From positions 769,622,809 through 769,686,808 of the forward strand of contig CM057339.1 of the NCBI GenBank assembly GCA_030015575.1: a DNA stretch of 64,000 nt, given 5' to 3'. Position numbers and translations under genes: made by a program. Numbering within the stretch: the stretch's first letter is position 1; every line of letters begins with the position of its first letter. The notes under the pieces are model-generated. The model did not search any database, was not told the origin of the DNA, and was given only the letters and a program-made list of their open reading frames with translations. Below, in pieces: positions 32,377 to 43,634 of this stretch. This stretch comes from Agapanthus africanus (taxonomy: Eukaryota; Streptophyta; Magnoliopsida; Asparagales; Amaryllidaceae).

Positions 32377-34822
32377 TGTATGTGGTCCAATGTCTACACA
32401 TGCAAGAGGTGGTTTTTCCTATTTCATTACTTTTACGGATGATTACTCTAGGTACGGATTCTTTTTCTTAATGAAACATAAATCCGAGGCTTTTAAGAAA
32501 TTCCAAGAGTATAAGAATGAAGTAGAAAATCAAACCGGCAAAAGTATCAAGACACTGAGATCCGACCAAGGTGGTGAATACTTAAGTGCCGAGTTCCTAG
32601 GTTACCTAAAAGAGAAAAGAATTCTCTCTCAGCTTACTCCTCCATACACTCCACAACATAACGGTGTATCGGAGAGACGGAATCGAACCCTATTGGATAT
32701 GGTACGTTCCATGATGAGTAATGCTGAGTTACCGCGATCTTTCTGGGCTTATGCGCTAGAATCAGCGGCATATCTTTTGAACATGACTCCTACCAAGATT
32801 GTGCCTACCATGCCATATCAGATGTGGAGTGGGAAGAAACCCCATCTTCAGCATATGAAGATATGGGGATGTCCAGCTTTTGTTAAAAAGCAGCATGCAG
32901 ACAAACTCGAGGCAGGATCAGTACAGTGTAAGTTTGTGGGATATCCAAAGAACTCCAAGGGGTATTATTTCTATTACGCAGAGGAACAAAAGGTTTTTGT
33001 TTCTCGTAATGCCCATTTTCTAGAACAGCAGTTTTTAGAAAAGGAAACAAGTGGGAGCAAAATAGAACTGGAAGAAATTCCAGAAGCACAAACTACTACT
33101 GAAAGTTTGGTAGAACCAGTAGTTCAAGAAGAACAGGACATTCCCGCACCCCTCCGCAGGAGTAGTAGGCCGTCTCATCCGCGTGAGAGATACTACGGTT
33201 TTCTCATAGATGGGGATAGAGAGGATTGCATCATTGATGATGATGAACCTACTAGCTTCCAGCAGGCCATCCAGAGCGGCGACTCGGTACGATGGCTAGA
33301 TGCAATGCGGACCGAAATGGAGTCCATGTACACCAACAAAGTATGGACTTTGGACTTTGCTCCAGATGGGGTAAAACCTATAGGATGTAAATGGATCTTC
33401 AAGAAAAAGATTGGTGTAGATGGACAGGTGGAAACCTATAAGGCTAGACTTGCTGCAAAGGGTTTTCGTCAAAGACCTGGTTTGGACTATGACGAAACTT
33501 TTTCTCCAGTGGCTATGCTCAAATCCATTCGGGTCCTTCTTGCTATTGTTGCCTTCCATGATTATGAAATCTGGCAGATGGACGCAGAGACGGCTTTTCT
33601 GAATGGTAATTTAGAAGAGTGCGTCTATATGGATCAGACAGAAGGTTTCAATCAGAGTGGGAGCAGCGGGAAAGTGTGTAAGTTGCTTAAGTCCATTTAT
33701 GGACTGAAGCAGGCATCGTGGAGTTGGAACATCTGTTTTGATGAAACGGTCAAAGAATATGGCTTTATCAAAAATCCAGATGAACCATGTATATATAGTA
33801 AAATTGTAGCACGAACTGTTGTATTCCTCGTCTTGTACGCGGATGACATTCTATTGATAGGAAATGACATTCCTATGCTACAATCTGTCAAAGGATTCTT
33901 GTCACACAGGTTCTCCATGAAAGACCTGGGTGATGCCTCTTATATTATGGGGATCCGGATCTATTGTGATAGATCCGAGACGATGTTGGGACCTTCGCAG
34001 TCCAGGTATATCAACACTATACTGAAAAGATTCAGTATGGAAGATTCTAAGCGCGGTAATCTACCAGCTTGTCACGGAATCACCCTCTCCAAAGAGATGT
34101 CTCCCAAGACTGATATGGAAAGGGATCGCATGTCTATTATACCCTACGCTTCTGCGGTAGGCTCTATAATGTATGCGATGTTGTGCACCAGACCAGATGT
34201 AGCTTACGCACTGAGCGTGGTAAGCAGGTATCAGTCAGACCCAGGAGAGAAGCACTGGATAGCAGTAAAGAACATTCTCAAGTACCTGAGAAGAACTAAG
34301 GAGATGTTCTTGGTTTACAGTGGAAAAGACCTCAAGATAGAGACCTTTGCTGATTCCAGCTTCCAGAGTGTTAAGGATAACTCCAAGTCCATGTCGGGTT
34401 ATGTCTTTACTCTCAATGGAGGGGCGGTGTGCTGGAAGAGCTCCAAGCAGGACACCGTTGCAGACTCGACGATGGAAGCGGAGTATATTGCTGCTTGCGA
34501 TGCCGCAAAAGAAGCGGTCTGGATGAAGAAGTTCCTCACAGAACTTCAGGTGGTTCCTACCATTGTTGATCCAATACTGCTGTATTGCGACAACAACGGA
34601 GCTATAGCTTTAGCAAAGGAACCCAGGTCCCATCAGAAGTCCAGACACATCTTAAGGCTGTATCACCTGATCAGGGAGATCATTGATCGCCGGGAGATCG
34701 AGGTCCGGAGAGTTGCTACAGAGGAGAACACTGCTGATCCATTCACAAAGGCCTTACCTCAGATTCAGTTTGAGAGGCTACTCGAGATGATCGGTCTTCA
34801 ATATACCAGTACATGGCCCTAG
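32377..34822 (+). CDS. Element D pol: integrase core, RT and RNase H
   Basis: After the second TSD copy the copia pol frame continues to TAG at 34820 with no stop; from the ATG at 32390 it has 810 codons. The integrase core has the second catalytic Asp in FTDDYSRYG (about 32434) and Glu in NGVSERRNRT (about 32660). RT covers about 33300-34000, with VKPIGCKWIFKKK, YDETFSPVA and the catalytic YADDILLIG (about 33837-33863). RNase H covers about 34330-34800, with FADSSFQS, MEAEYIAACDA and YCDNNGAIALA. Its N-terminal part lies on the other side of A, so it is not translatable as a whole. Confidence 0.93.
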
Positions 34823-34825
34823 TGC

Positions 34826-34836
34826 AAGTGGGAGAT
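34826..34836 (+). other. Element D polypurine tract
   Basis: AAGTGGGAGAT directly precedes the 3' LTR and four bases separate it from the pol stop codon; this is the usual copia arrangement. Confidence 0.88.
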
Positions 34837-36734
34837 TGTTAGTGTATATGCCCTAGGGGCCATTATTGTATCATACTAGCTTGTATATTACTTAATGGAA
34901 GCTTGGGATATTCACAGTTATATTAACAGTCTTGCTAAACATGGTAGTATGCTACTTGGTTACATCTATCTTAATATGTGGGTACGTATTGATAGAGCCC
35001 TTAGGATCTTGCTTGACTACCTGCGTTGTGATGGCAGTCATACTAGTGGGGGCTGGGTAGTCTACAAGCACATCCCTTTTCAGGTCCCTAGTCGTATGAT
35101 TATCGAGACAGGGCATCGATACTCCGGAGTAGACTAGTGTGTACGCTTCTCATCCCAGTTGGGGAGATGGTCTGTCCCACAACCATCAGTACGTCGTACT
35201 GGAAATAGTATACAGGTGCTCGTTGGGTTACGGGTACACCAGACAGGACTCGCAGGGAACTGTTGGTTGGTATTATACCCGTCGTCAGTTAACAGTTCCC
35301 AGGTGACATGAGTACAGCATAGTCCGCAGACTTGACACTGCTACTTCGCCTCGAGTGTGTCCCACTGTTCTTAAATTGCTACCCTACCACGGCTCAAAGG
35401 AGTCGTGCAAACATGTAGCAGTTGGGTGCAGTCCCGAGCACTTGGAGGCAATGGCGGTTAGACAGGATTCGTCTCTCCCGATATTGAGAGTTGATATCGC
35501 GCTGTGTCTGGAGAGCCATTACGCAAAGTCCCTGGCCAGGGCAAGCAAGATTTACTGGTAGGTTTTCCAGTAGTTTCTCAAGGTGTAATGGGCTTCGCTT
35601 CGACACGACTTATACCGCTTTTAGGGGACTGACGCTTGCCGCCCTCCTAGGCCCGATATGCGATAGTCCTAGACGAATAGACCGGACTGTACGGAGATTG
35701 TCACATCAGGCTCGGTAGGAGTTCGGATGGGTTTCCTCATCGGCCTTCTTATCGACATCTACCTGGGGACCGTTATGTACAGCTAGTGCCGCTTGCGGTC
35801 TGTGGTTAAACCCACTGCCAGCGTAGTAGTCGAGTCTTTAGAGTCCCACACAGAGAGTTTCCCTGCTCCGGGCGAAACGATATAGAGGTCGTATGGTTTT
35901 ACGACAGGGTTCGGACACGCACGTGCATTTATGCACGTACGATGTTCGGACAGTTTTTACTAGCCGGCTTTGGTTTAAGACAGATTCTAGTATCAGATTA
36001 TTGGATTTATACAGTCTAAAGTATTTCCGTGTTTTCACGGATAGGAGGGGTGTTCTCGTAATTTGGCAAGAAGCTTCTAGAAGGATGATGACTTGGAGGG
36101 CTAAGGTGGCATTTGCATTAATGGATTAGTGACTCATTAGATGAATCATTCAAGTGAGTAAATGAAGCATTTCTTGCTTAATGACTCACTTGATGATTCA
36201 TTGCATATATTAAATGAAGCATGGTTGATAATATCATTTAATTGATTTATTTGATATTCTTTATGCTTCATCATATATTGTAAATAAGAAATAATTCATA
36301 TCATTCTCACTCTCACCTTCTCTCTCCTCAAGCTCTCTCTCTCTTCAAACCCTAATCCTACCCTCTCATATATTTAGATTAAGTATTAGCAAGACTCATT
36401 AATCCATAATCATACTCTATATTCTCTAGGTGACTTTGATTAGCAATTAGAGTAACCTAGTTACCTCAAGATTAGAGACAAAGCTTGGAGTAGAAGCTCT
36501 CGGGTGGATCATCTATTACAAAGAGGAGGCCGACGAGGAGGTGGGTAACGAGAAGAAGAAGGACTTGGTTCATTAGGTATAATCTTCTTTCATGGTAGCT
36601 AATTACTCCTATGATAGTGTTAGTTATAGTTTAGCAAAGATCCTTTCGGTTAGTCGATGTTGTTTCAAACAAAATGATTGTTTTACCTATTTCCGCCTCT
36701 CCGCAAGTCGTGGGGTGTACAACGTCGACTTACA
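34837..36734 (+). repeat. Element D 3' LTR
   Basis: It runs from TGTTAGTGTATATGCCC to GTCGACTTACA, 1898 bp, followed by TSD CTTCC. It aligns with 13964-15858 throughout, with scattered substitutions and a few one- to two-base indels. Small open frames appear at the same places in both LTRs and look fortuitous. Confidence 0.95.
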
Positions 36735-36739
36735 CTTCC

Positions 36740-37553
36740 GACATATGTTTTGAAAAAAACTTTTAGAGAAAAAGAATGAGGATTGGAAGGGACTTCCAAG
36801 TGAATTGGATTAAATGAAGGTATAGAAAGAGGAGGTTGTCGTCGTGACATCGCGGGGTCGCCGGAATATTCTTCGATTCTTGTCGGAACTTGGTCGCTTG
36901 TTAACTCCTCTTCTACTCCTCTTGTAATTAAAGTTTTTTTAAGAATTTGGGCTATAATTTTCAGAATGATGAAGGGCTAGGGCATGGGGTAGTATTTATA
37001 GTGTGGAATTAGGGTTTTGGAATTAAAAAGATGAATTAAAATGCATTAAAAAGATGATAAATGCGGAATTGAGGGGTCTCTGTTTGATTGTAGAGCAATC
37101 AAACAGTGCAGAGGAGTTAGGGGTAGGGGAAAAGACTTGTGTGCAATGCCCGGGCATCTTTTGCCACAAGCCGACCATCGGTACCGGCCTAAAGGGCAAT
37201 CTCTCCGGTCATTTTGTGGAGGGGTCCGTCGGATTAGTGCCACGTGTTCATCTTAGTAGTAATACTCTTTTGCACATGTTTATTTCTGTAGACTTTTCAT
37301 TTTTATGTGCATTGCACGTGTAAACTATTGGGCTTCCAAAATGTTTAAAAGAAAGATCAGAAAAATATAATGTGTCTGACGAGGTTCGAACACAGGGGTT
37401 ACGTCACAGCAGTGCAAGGCTTTACCAGTGAGCTAAAAATTGTTTCTTGTTGTTCTTAAACAAAAATTAACTTATAAATTGTACTCAGGCTTGTAAACTC
37501 CTTCCTGTATATTAAACTGAAAAATTTTGTACAGTAAATTCAGAGTCGTTACA
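36740..37553 (-). mobile_element. Element C, 5' LTR, piece 3 (5' end of LTR)
   Basis: The C LTR continues after D and ends with GAGTCGTTACA, the complement of a TGTAAC start. On the minus strand it carries TATAAATACT (36991-37000), about 560 bp from the LTR start, as in A and E. The sequence after 37553 (TTAGT) would be one copy of the C target site; the other is outside the window. Confidence 0.88.
37383..37435 (-). promoter_or_regulatory. tRNA-like A box/B box segment in C LTR
   Basis: On the minus strand TTAGCTCACTGG (A-box-like, about 37424-37435) is followed by GTGTTCGAACC (B-box-like, 37383-37393) at tRNA-like spacing. This is about 120 bp from the LTR start, the same depth as in A and E. 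Between the boxes GCCTTGCACTGCTG resembles the SINE/tRNA D-loop-to-anticodon region and matches ACCTTGCACTGCTG of the A 3' LTR. Confidence 0.6.
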
Positions 37554-37942
37554 TTAGTATGCATGGATTCATGAACTAGAGGGCTCCTGAGATTTCGTTG
37601 GATTCAGACTTAAACTACCCCAATACCCCGCGTATATTAGTCTATGATTAAAGTTACAAGCCTCGTTCAAATTCATGATTACAAAAAGATGATTTATAGT
37701 ATTAAGTTTCAAGATTGAGTTCAAGTCAAGTTCATGTAGTCATATCAAGTGCAAGTCACGTCAATTGTATTTATGGTTCGAGTCAATTTGGATCAAGCAT
37801 GAAGGTTTAGTACAAATCATATCAAGTGGTCATATAAACATCTCAAGTATTCATGTAGTGATGTCAAGTGTTCAAGTATTCTAGTCAAGTTGTATTCGAG
37901 TTAGGTTGAACTACTTTTATTTGACAGGGAGATTAAGCAAGT
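37554..37942 (-). mobile_element. Element G: old gypsy LTR remnant, left part
   Basis: This 390-bp stretch has diverged similarity to the middle of the C and A LTRs on the minus strand, for example AAACTACCCCAATACCCCGCG at 37613-37633 against CAATCTACCCCTTAAACCCC in the complement of A, and repeated TCAAGT-type blocks. It is the host sequence into which C and F inserted. It resumes at 43478. No gene is seen. Confidence 0.55.
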
Positions 37943-37947
37943 GGAAA
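37943..37947. repeat. TSD GGAAA of solo LTR F (mate 43473-43477)
   Basis: GGAAA precedes TGTCACGACCCGC and follows GCGGTCATTACA. Confidence 0.9.
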
Positions 37948-38111
37948 TGTCACGACCCGCTTCCTAAAGGATAGAAATGGAAACGTGGTATGGTCCGCAA
38001 CCTAACTGTATTGAAGATGGTCTAACTCAATGCAGTTACGTTAAGCGTATATAAACATGCAGGTAATACACTAGAACAAATAAATAAAAGTTAGAGCAAT
38101 TATTTCCATTA

Positions 38112-38116
38112 ACCAA
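38112..38116. repeat. TSD ACCAA of solo LTR E (mate 40926-40930)
   Basis: ACCAA precedes TGTCACGCCCCGC and follows GGGTTGTTGCA. Confidence 0.9.
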
Positions 38117-39524
38117 TGTCACGCCCCGCTTCCCAGTGTGCGGGTAAGAAGATGCGGCGAGGCCCGTTACGTATTTACTCAGAAGTAAACACGCTAAGCG
38201 TAACTAAGCAATATAATGAATGGACACAAGAAAAATGACAATAGATGTAACTGAACAACAATTTTTATTTATTAAACATTTCTTTACAAGTATAACTGAA
38301 AATATAAATACAGGAATGGAAAGTAATGCCTAAACAATGTCATGAACTGAAAAAAAAATATATACAAGTAACTACAGCTCTGGGTCAATGGCGAACTGCT
38401 CCAAGTCTTTAATACTGGGCTCAACCTACAGAGTCCGATCCACCTGACAACATTCCAAAACAAAAAGAGAAGGAATGTCGTGAGCGAATAATTGCTCGGT
38501 AAGTCCCAAAGATAGGTAAGAATAGACATATGAGAATATAATTGGTATATTGTAATCTTTTTGTTCTGTTAATGCAGTTATTTGTAGCTTGGTACAGAAT
38601 ATGCTAGTGTATATGAGAAGAGTCTCACTATTCCGGAGACTAAGCTATACGGAGCACAAGGAACCGTTAAAATACGGTACAACAACAATGGATATTCAGG
38701 TTAGGTGTATTAAAGTGTCCGTCTCGTATCACTTCTAACACATTCTGTACCAGTCTACCCCTTTAAAACCCCGTAATGTTTTTTGTATTGATTGTATTGT
38801 TTGTTTTATAAATGGAAGACTTATCGAAACCATGATATCATGTAAATGGAATGGATATAAATGGATAGTCATGTAATCAGAGTATATCCATAGTTTGGTT
38901 AAGTCGAGTCATGTTGATATAGATTGAATTCTGGTATAAATGGATTCATGTTGAAATGGAGTTATCTTGAATCATATTCAAGGATAGATTGGTTTCAAAT
39001 TAGACTGAGACTCAGACTAAGTCAGACCTTTTAGACAGAGTTGAAGTCCTAAATTAGTTTTAGTGTTATTGGTAACCGTTGCACATGAACGACAGGATTT
39101 GTGTTTTTTTCCAAGACAATTACCGTATTGATAACACCGTTTTTAGGTTGTCTACCTTAGATAGGCAAGTGCCCGTATTCTCCGGCCCCCTGAGGCTCAA
39201 GAGAACTGGTCCCACTTAAACCTATGTTTACTAGGGTCCTTATTGTAAATTAATATAACTTGAGGGGGTTTTATGAAAAATAGTTTTGATATATTTTCAA
39301 AATACACCTCAAGTATTAAATTATCGTCTTTAGGGTTTTCATAATTGTAATTTTTATAAAATGAAATTTTCTAGTGAATAAAACCTAGATTTCATTGTAT
39401 ATGGTATTTTAGTTTAATATTGGAATTGTATTGATTTGTAATGGTAGTTTCACGAAATTTGTGATTCCTTTAATTTAGAAAACATGGAATATATATTGTA
39501 TACTTAAAGTAGATATTTTGACAA

Positions 39525-39528
<4 letters not shown>

Positions 39529-39556
<28 letters not shown>
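39529..39556. repeat. (TA)14 microsatellite in E
   Basis: A TA run of 28 bp lies in the AT-rich middle of the LTR, at the place where A has a shorter TATATGTATA stretch. Confidence 0.9.
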
Positions 39557-39559
<3 letters not shown>

Positions 39560-40756
39560 GAACTTAATTATTTAATAGAAGTCACATTTTTCTTAAAAAT
39601 TGCATTAAAAATTCCATCAAGATCGAATGCTCCGTGAGGAAGTCTGCATCTCACTCTACTAGGCCTGAGGATGTGTGATAACCCATACCTTCCCGATCGG
39701 GGTTCCCTAAAATGGGTTGTAGGGCGCATTTGCAAGAAATTAAATAATACACTTTCAAAGAAAATGGTTTTTGAATGTTTAGGGTATTTAAATATAAATT
39801 CGTATATTCGCACAAACTAATGTTCCAAAAGTCATCATTCTATGTGTGTTGTGATAAGGTAGGTCATTACTTCGTGAGTTTTCTAAAGGTAATATGATCA
39901 AAATGAATAAGCAATGTCGTATGTAAACATGATGGTATTTACCGTAAAATTGAAATAGAAGTTACAATACATATTATTTTGAATTGAAACTTGTTGTGAA
40001 TGTTGTTTTATGTTTGTTAAATAATATAAGAAGATATGGTAATTTGTTGTTTAAGAAAAAATTGAGTTTTTAAACAAAAGAGAATCGGAAGTCGGAATAA
40101 CTCTGCTTCCAACGAGTTTTGAAAAGTGGACGTTTTAGACTAGAGATTGAGAAGGGGAGAGGGGACTTACAGGTTGGAATTAGAGGAAAGAGGTAGGGGG
40201 AGATTTTAGGATCGTCGGGGAGTCGTTTCGTCGCCGGATTCTTCCCGAAATGTCGCCGGAACTTCGACCTTTGCTAACTCTACTTGTACAACTTTTTGGA
40301 CTTGAAATTTTTAGAGAGTTTTGATACTAAATTTAAGAATGAAGAGGGCCAAAATATAGGGTTGTATTTATAGGAGAAATTAGGGTTTTAGGGTGATAAA
40401 TTGAGAATTAAAAATGCATTAAAATTTGGTTTAATGGTGATTTTTAATTCTCTGGATAATTGCAGGGAAAACAAACAGACTGGGGTTAATGGGGTAAGCC
40501 AACAGGTGTTAAGGCAACAAAAAAAATTGCATTTTTCCTTGCCCAAACCGACGGCGCTGGCCCATGATGAAATCTCGTCGGTCGTTCTATGGGGTAGGGT
40601 GCTTAGATCAATGCCAGGTGTCCTAGTCGTCTCATATATCTCAGTGCACATGTTTGATTTGTCGTGACTTTTCATTTTACGTGTAGTGCACGTCCAAAAT
40701 TTTGAGCTACTAAAAGTTTAAAAGAAAATCAATTAAAAAAATATATGTGACTGGGG

Positions 40757-40812
40757 GGATTCGATCACAGGGGCTATGTCACAGCAATGAAAGACTTTAC
40801 TAATGAGCTACA
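40757..40812 (-). promoter_or_regulatory. tRNA-like A box/B box segment in E LTR
   Basis: On the minus strand TGTAGCTCATTAGTAAAG (about 40795-40812) and GTGATCGAATCCC (40757-40769) are spaced as in tRNA promoters, about 115 bp from the LTR start. The A box has G-to-A in its GG pair. Confidence 0.55.
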
Positions 40813-41291
40813 AGTTCTTTCTTGAAGTTCAAAAGCAAATTAAATTTATAACTTGTGCTCAGGCTTAGGTGATCTTTTCTGTATTTTTGAAAAAAATTCT
40901 GTACAGAAAGTTTAGGGTTGTTGCAACCAAAAACTTTATTACATCCTAAGGTAATGAAGGTAAATAAATTGTTTATTACATCAACTGCAATGGAAAGATA
41001 AGCCCTAACAGGTGGACAGCTGAAAAATAAAGATCTATCTAATAATCAGGCGTCAGCTCCGCATAGTCTTCCTCCATAGGCTTCACTCTTCCGTCTTCTT
41101 CATCAAACCCGTTCTCATCTAACGGACATTCCAGAGATTGAAGAAAAAAAAAAGGAAGTTCGTTAGCAAGTTATACTCGGATAGGATTTTTCTAGGAAAA
41201 GCATAGGTAAAGAAGACGGGTGTGTGCAATAAAGTCATGTGAGTGTTGCAGTAACTTTATACTGCATTTACCAGGTATTATGTTCACATTA

Positions 41292-41681
41292 TGGGTTGGA
41301 TTTAGCACATAGTTCTACTGGGCATGGAATTTCAATTGTAATACGATCATTCGATAAATCGGGAAAGTATTCCATACCCTTTTCTAAGCATGGAATTTCC
41401 AGTTATAGTAAAGTCATCCATAAAAACGGGATAGGATTCCATACCTAGGATTCGCGTGTCTAATCCTAAACTTATTATGACATGTAATTATGGGGATACA
41501 AGTTGGTGTTAGCACGTAGTTCTACTAGGCATGGAATTTCAATTGTAATATGGTCATCCGATAAATCGGGATAGTATTACATACCCTTTTCTAGGCATAG
41601 AATTTTCGTTTATAATAAAATCATCCGTAAAACGGGATAGGATTCCATACCTAGGATTCGCGTGTCTAATCCTAACCGTAT
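41292..41681. repeat. Two-copy tandem repeat in F, period about 208 bp
   Basis: Copy 1 (about 41292-41475) and copy 2 (about 41499-41681) both run from TAGTTCTACT through GGCATGGAATTTCAATTG to CCTAGGATTCGCGTGTCTAA. Each copy is itself two half-units of about 72 bp sharing GCAT(G/A)GAATTT and CGGGA(A/T)AG...TTCCATAC. Confidence 0.85.
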
Positions 41682-41879
41682 CAAATTTCATGTCATGTAT
41701 TGTTTTGTTTACTTCATAGTGAAAGGTTTGTACATTACACTGTGTTATATACTCTCTCTGTGTGTGTAGTCATTTTTATTTCACATTGTATAGTACCATC
41801 ACACAATACGATTAATGTGGCATACATACATTAATTAAGTGCAGAGTAGAAAAATTATTAGTGTCTATCTAATGCAACT

Positions 41880-42410
41880 ATTTATATAGTAACTAACGGG
41901 GTGCTCTGTTGACTAATTGATTAACTATACTCTTTTAATACCTAAAAAACAGTGCACGGTTAACTAAACAAATATGCATGCATTTTTATTGATTAATTAT
42001 ATTTATATAATACCTAAAATTTGGGCTCTGTTGACTAAGCAAATATGGAAGCATTTTTATTGATTAATTATATTTATATAATAACTAGAGGTAGTGATCT
42101 GTGGATTAAAAGATTTGTTAAACAAAATGGAAGCATATCAAATAATAACATTATATTTACATAATAACTAAAGGGGTGCTCTGTTGTTTAGGATATTTTT
42201 CAACAAATGTGGAAGCCTATCAAATTGATTAGTCATGTTTATTTAATACTTAAATATAGTGTTCTTTTGACTAACAAATATGGAAGTGAGTTAATTGATT
42301 TATTATATTTAATACTTAACTTTAGTGATCTGAACAAATATTGGAAACAAATTAATTGTTTGATTATGTTTAATACTTAACTTTAGTGATCTAACAAAAT
42401 GGAAGCAAGT
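41880..42410. repeat. Degenerate tandem repeat in F, about 70-85 bp, 6-7 copies
   Basis: Units repeat the order AACTAAAGGGGTGCTCTGTTG or a variant, then ACAAATATGGAAGC, then TTGATTAATTATATTTA and AATAC(T/C)TAA. Copies shorten and diverge towards the right end. Confidence 0.8.
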
Positions 42411-43477
42411 TATCGGATTAAATGAAATTATCTTAAATAAAGATATCAATGGCTTAAAATGTATGACAAACAATTAAATAATAGAACTATTTAATTGAGA
42501 TAAATATGTGCAATGTAAAAAAAACCTAATTAAGAATTTTCCACAATGTGACAAATCCAATTACTGGACATATAAAATCTAAATATTGTATTAAGAAGAA
42601 GATCAAGATGAGAGAGACGAATCCTACCTCAAGAAAAATGTTGGAGAAACCAACCACGTTATTCTCGAGCTCTTCCTTCTTCTAAGAAAAAAATTTATAA
42701 TTTTTCTAGAGCTCAAAATCATCACCCCTGCGAAGAGCGTTGAATGATGAACACGTGGGAATTTTCGTGGATTTTTTTGAGAGCCAGAGTTGTGAGAAAA
42801 GTGCTAGGGAATGGGGGCTATTTATAGGTTTCTCAAAACCCTAAGGCTAACTAAATATGGTAACTATGTCATTGGTTATCTCAGGCCATCTCGCGTTAAC
42901 GAGTGGCCAGAAATCAGCCACGTTGCCGCCCTCTCACACTTACAAAGCTTACACGTGCAACACACACTAAAGGGGTGGGTATCGTCCATTAAATGAGTTC
43001 GCATCCTCGTCTCTCTCTCTCTTCTCTTCCCTCACGTGCATTGCCCACTAGATGAGGGGCCCTCCCATTTAAAAATTATGGTCGTATGCTGCTTCTTCAT
43101 TTTCTATTCTTTTATTAGCTTTTTTTGTAATAAAAGTTTTAATACATTTTCCTTCAGAACAAAATACTTTTAAAAAATAGTTTTAGATATCGGGAAATTC
43201 TAAATAAATTCTAAATAATTATCTTATCAATTTTTTTTCTAATTTTCATGTAAATTTTTTATTCTTCAGGATCCCTTTTCTAAATAAATCTTAGAAAATA
43301 CCAAAAATAATATTAATATTCTTTTTTTCATCTAAAAACTATATTAAGTATTCTTAACTCAAAGCGACCTTTTTCTTTTCAAGCTTTTCCATAGAAACAA
43401 TATTAAGAAATATTTATTAACCTCAAAATAGATAAATGATTTTATTTATATATAGAAAACGCGGTCATTACAGGAAA

Positions 43478-43634
43478 CACTCATCGTCCCTGGCTCCCCG
43501 AGACTTAAGAGAAATAGGCCACTTCAACCCATCTGTTATCTAAATATCTTGAAAACAGTTTTTTTTTATTTATAGATTTTAGGTATTTATGTGAACAGAT
43601 GGCGTTTAGAACTTCATGGTATTTATGTAAAATA
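43478..43634 (-). mobile_element. Element G remnant, right part
   Basis: CTGGCTCCCCGAGACTTAAG and the following CCACTTCAACCC block correspond to CCGGCTCCCTTGGGCTCAAG with CCGCTCAAACC in the C LTR (13040-13070), so G is an LTR remnant of the same superfamily and orientation. It ends where copia LTR H begins. Confidence 0.6.

Larger units (their letters stand above)
13964..36734 (+). mobile_element. Element D: Ty1/copia element carrying two insertions
   Basis: It has 1.9-kb LTRs at 13964-15858 and 34837-36734, a methionine-tRNA primer site, a 3.8-kb leader, gag, protease, integrase, RT and RNase H in copia order, a polypurine tract and a 5-bp TSD. The span of 22.8 kb includes element A (21208-32376) and K (17403-19196); without them D is about 9.8 kb. 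Gag is broken by frameshifts and a stop. The pol part after A is a single open frame of 810 codons, so D is probably not very old. The copia lineage was not determined. Confidence 0.95.
38117..40925 (-). mobile_element. Element E: solo gypsy LTR inside F
   Basis: This 2809-bp minus-orientation LTR has TG...CA ends and a perfect TSD but no interior. It is closely related to the C LTR: the ends, the AAAATTGCTCGGTAAGTCCC block at about 38482 and GATCGAATGCTCCGTGAGG at about 39620 correspond. Minus-strand TATA box at 40364-40372. The small open frame 40401-40667 is not recognised and has no match among known domains by eye. Confidence 0.92.
37948..43472 (-). mobile_element. Element F: solo gypsy LTR, interrupted by E
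   Basis: F starts on the plus strand with TGTCACGACCCGCTTCC and ends GTCATTACA, with a perfect TSD, so it is a solo LTR in minus orientation. Its own length is about 2.7 kb once E and one E target copy are removed. The minus-strand TATA box CTATAAATAG is at about 42818-42827, some 650 bp from the LTR start. It contains two tandem-repeat blocks (41292-41681 and 41880-42410). It is clearly a different subfamily from A, C and E in its interior. No coding signal. Confidence 0.9.

Noticed and set aside
40401..40675. Pair of antiparallel open frames (88 and 95 codons) in solo LTR E
   Set aside because: No recognisable motif, located in LTR sequence near the TATA box, and not clearly kept in C.
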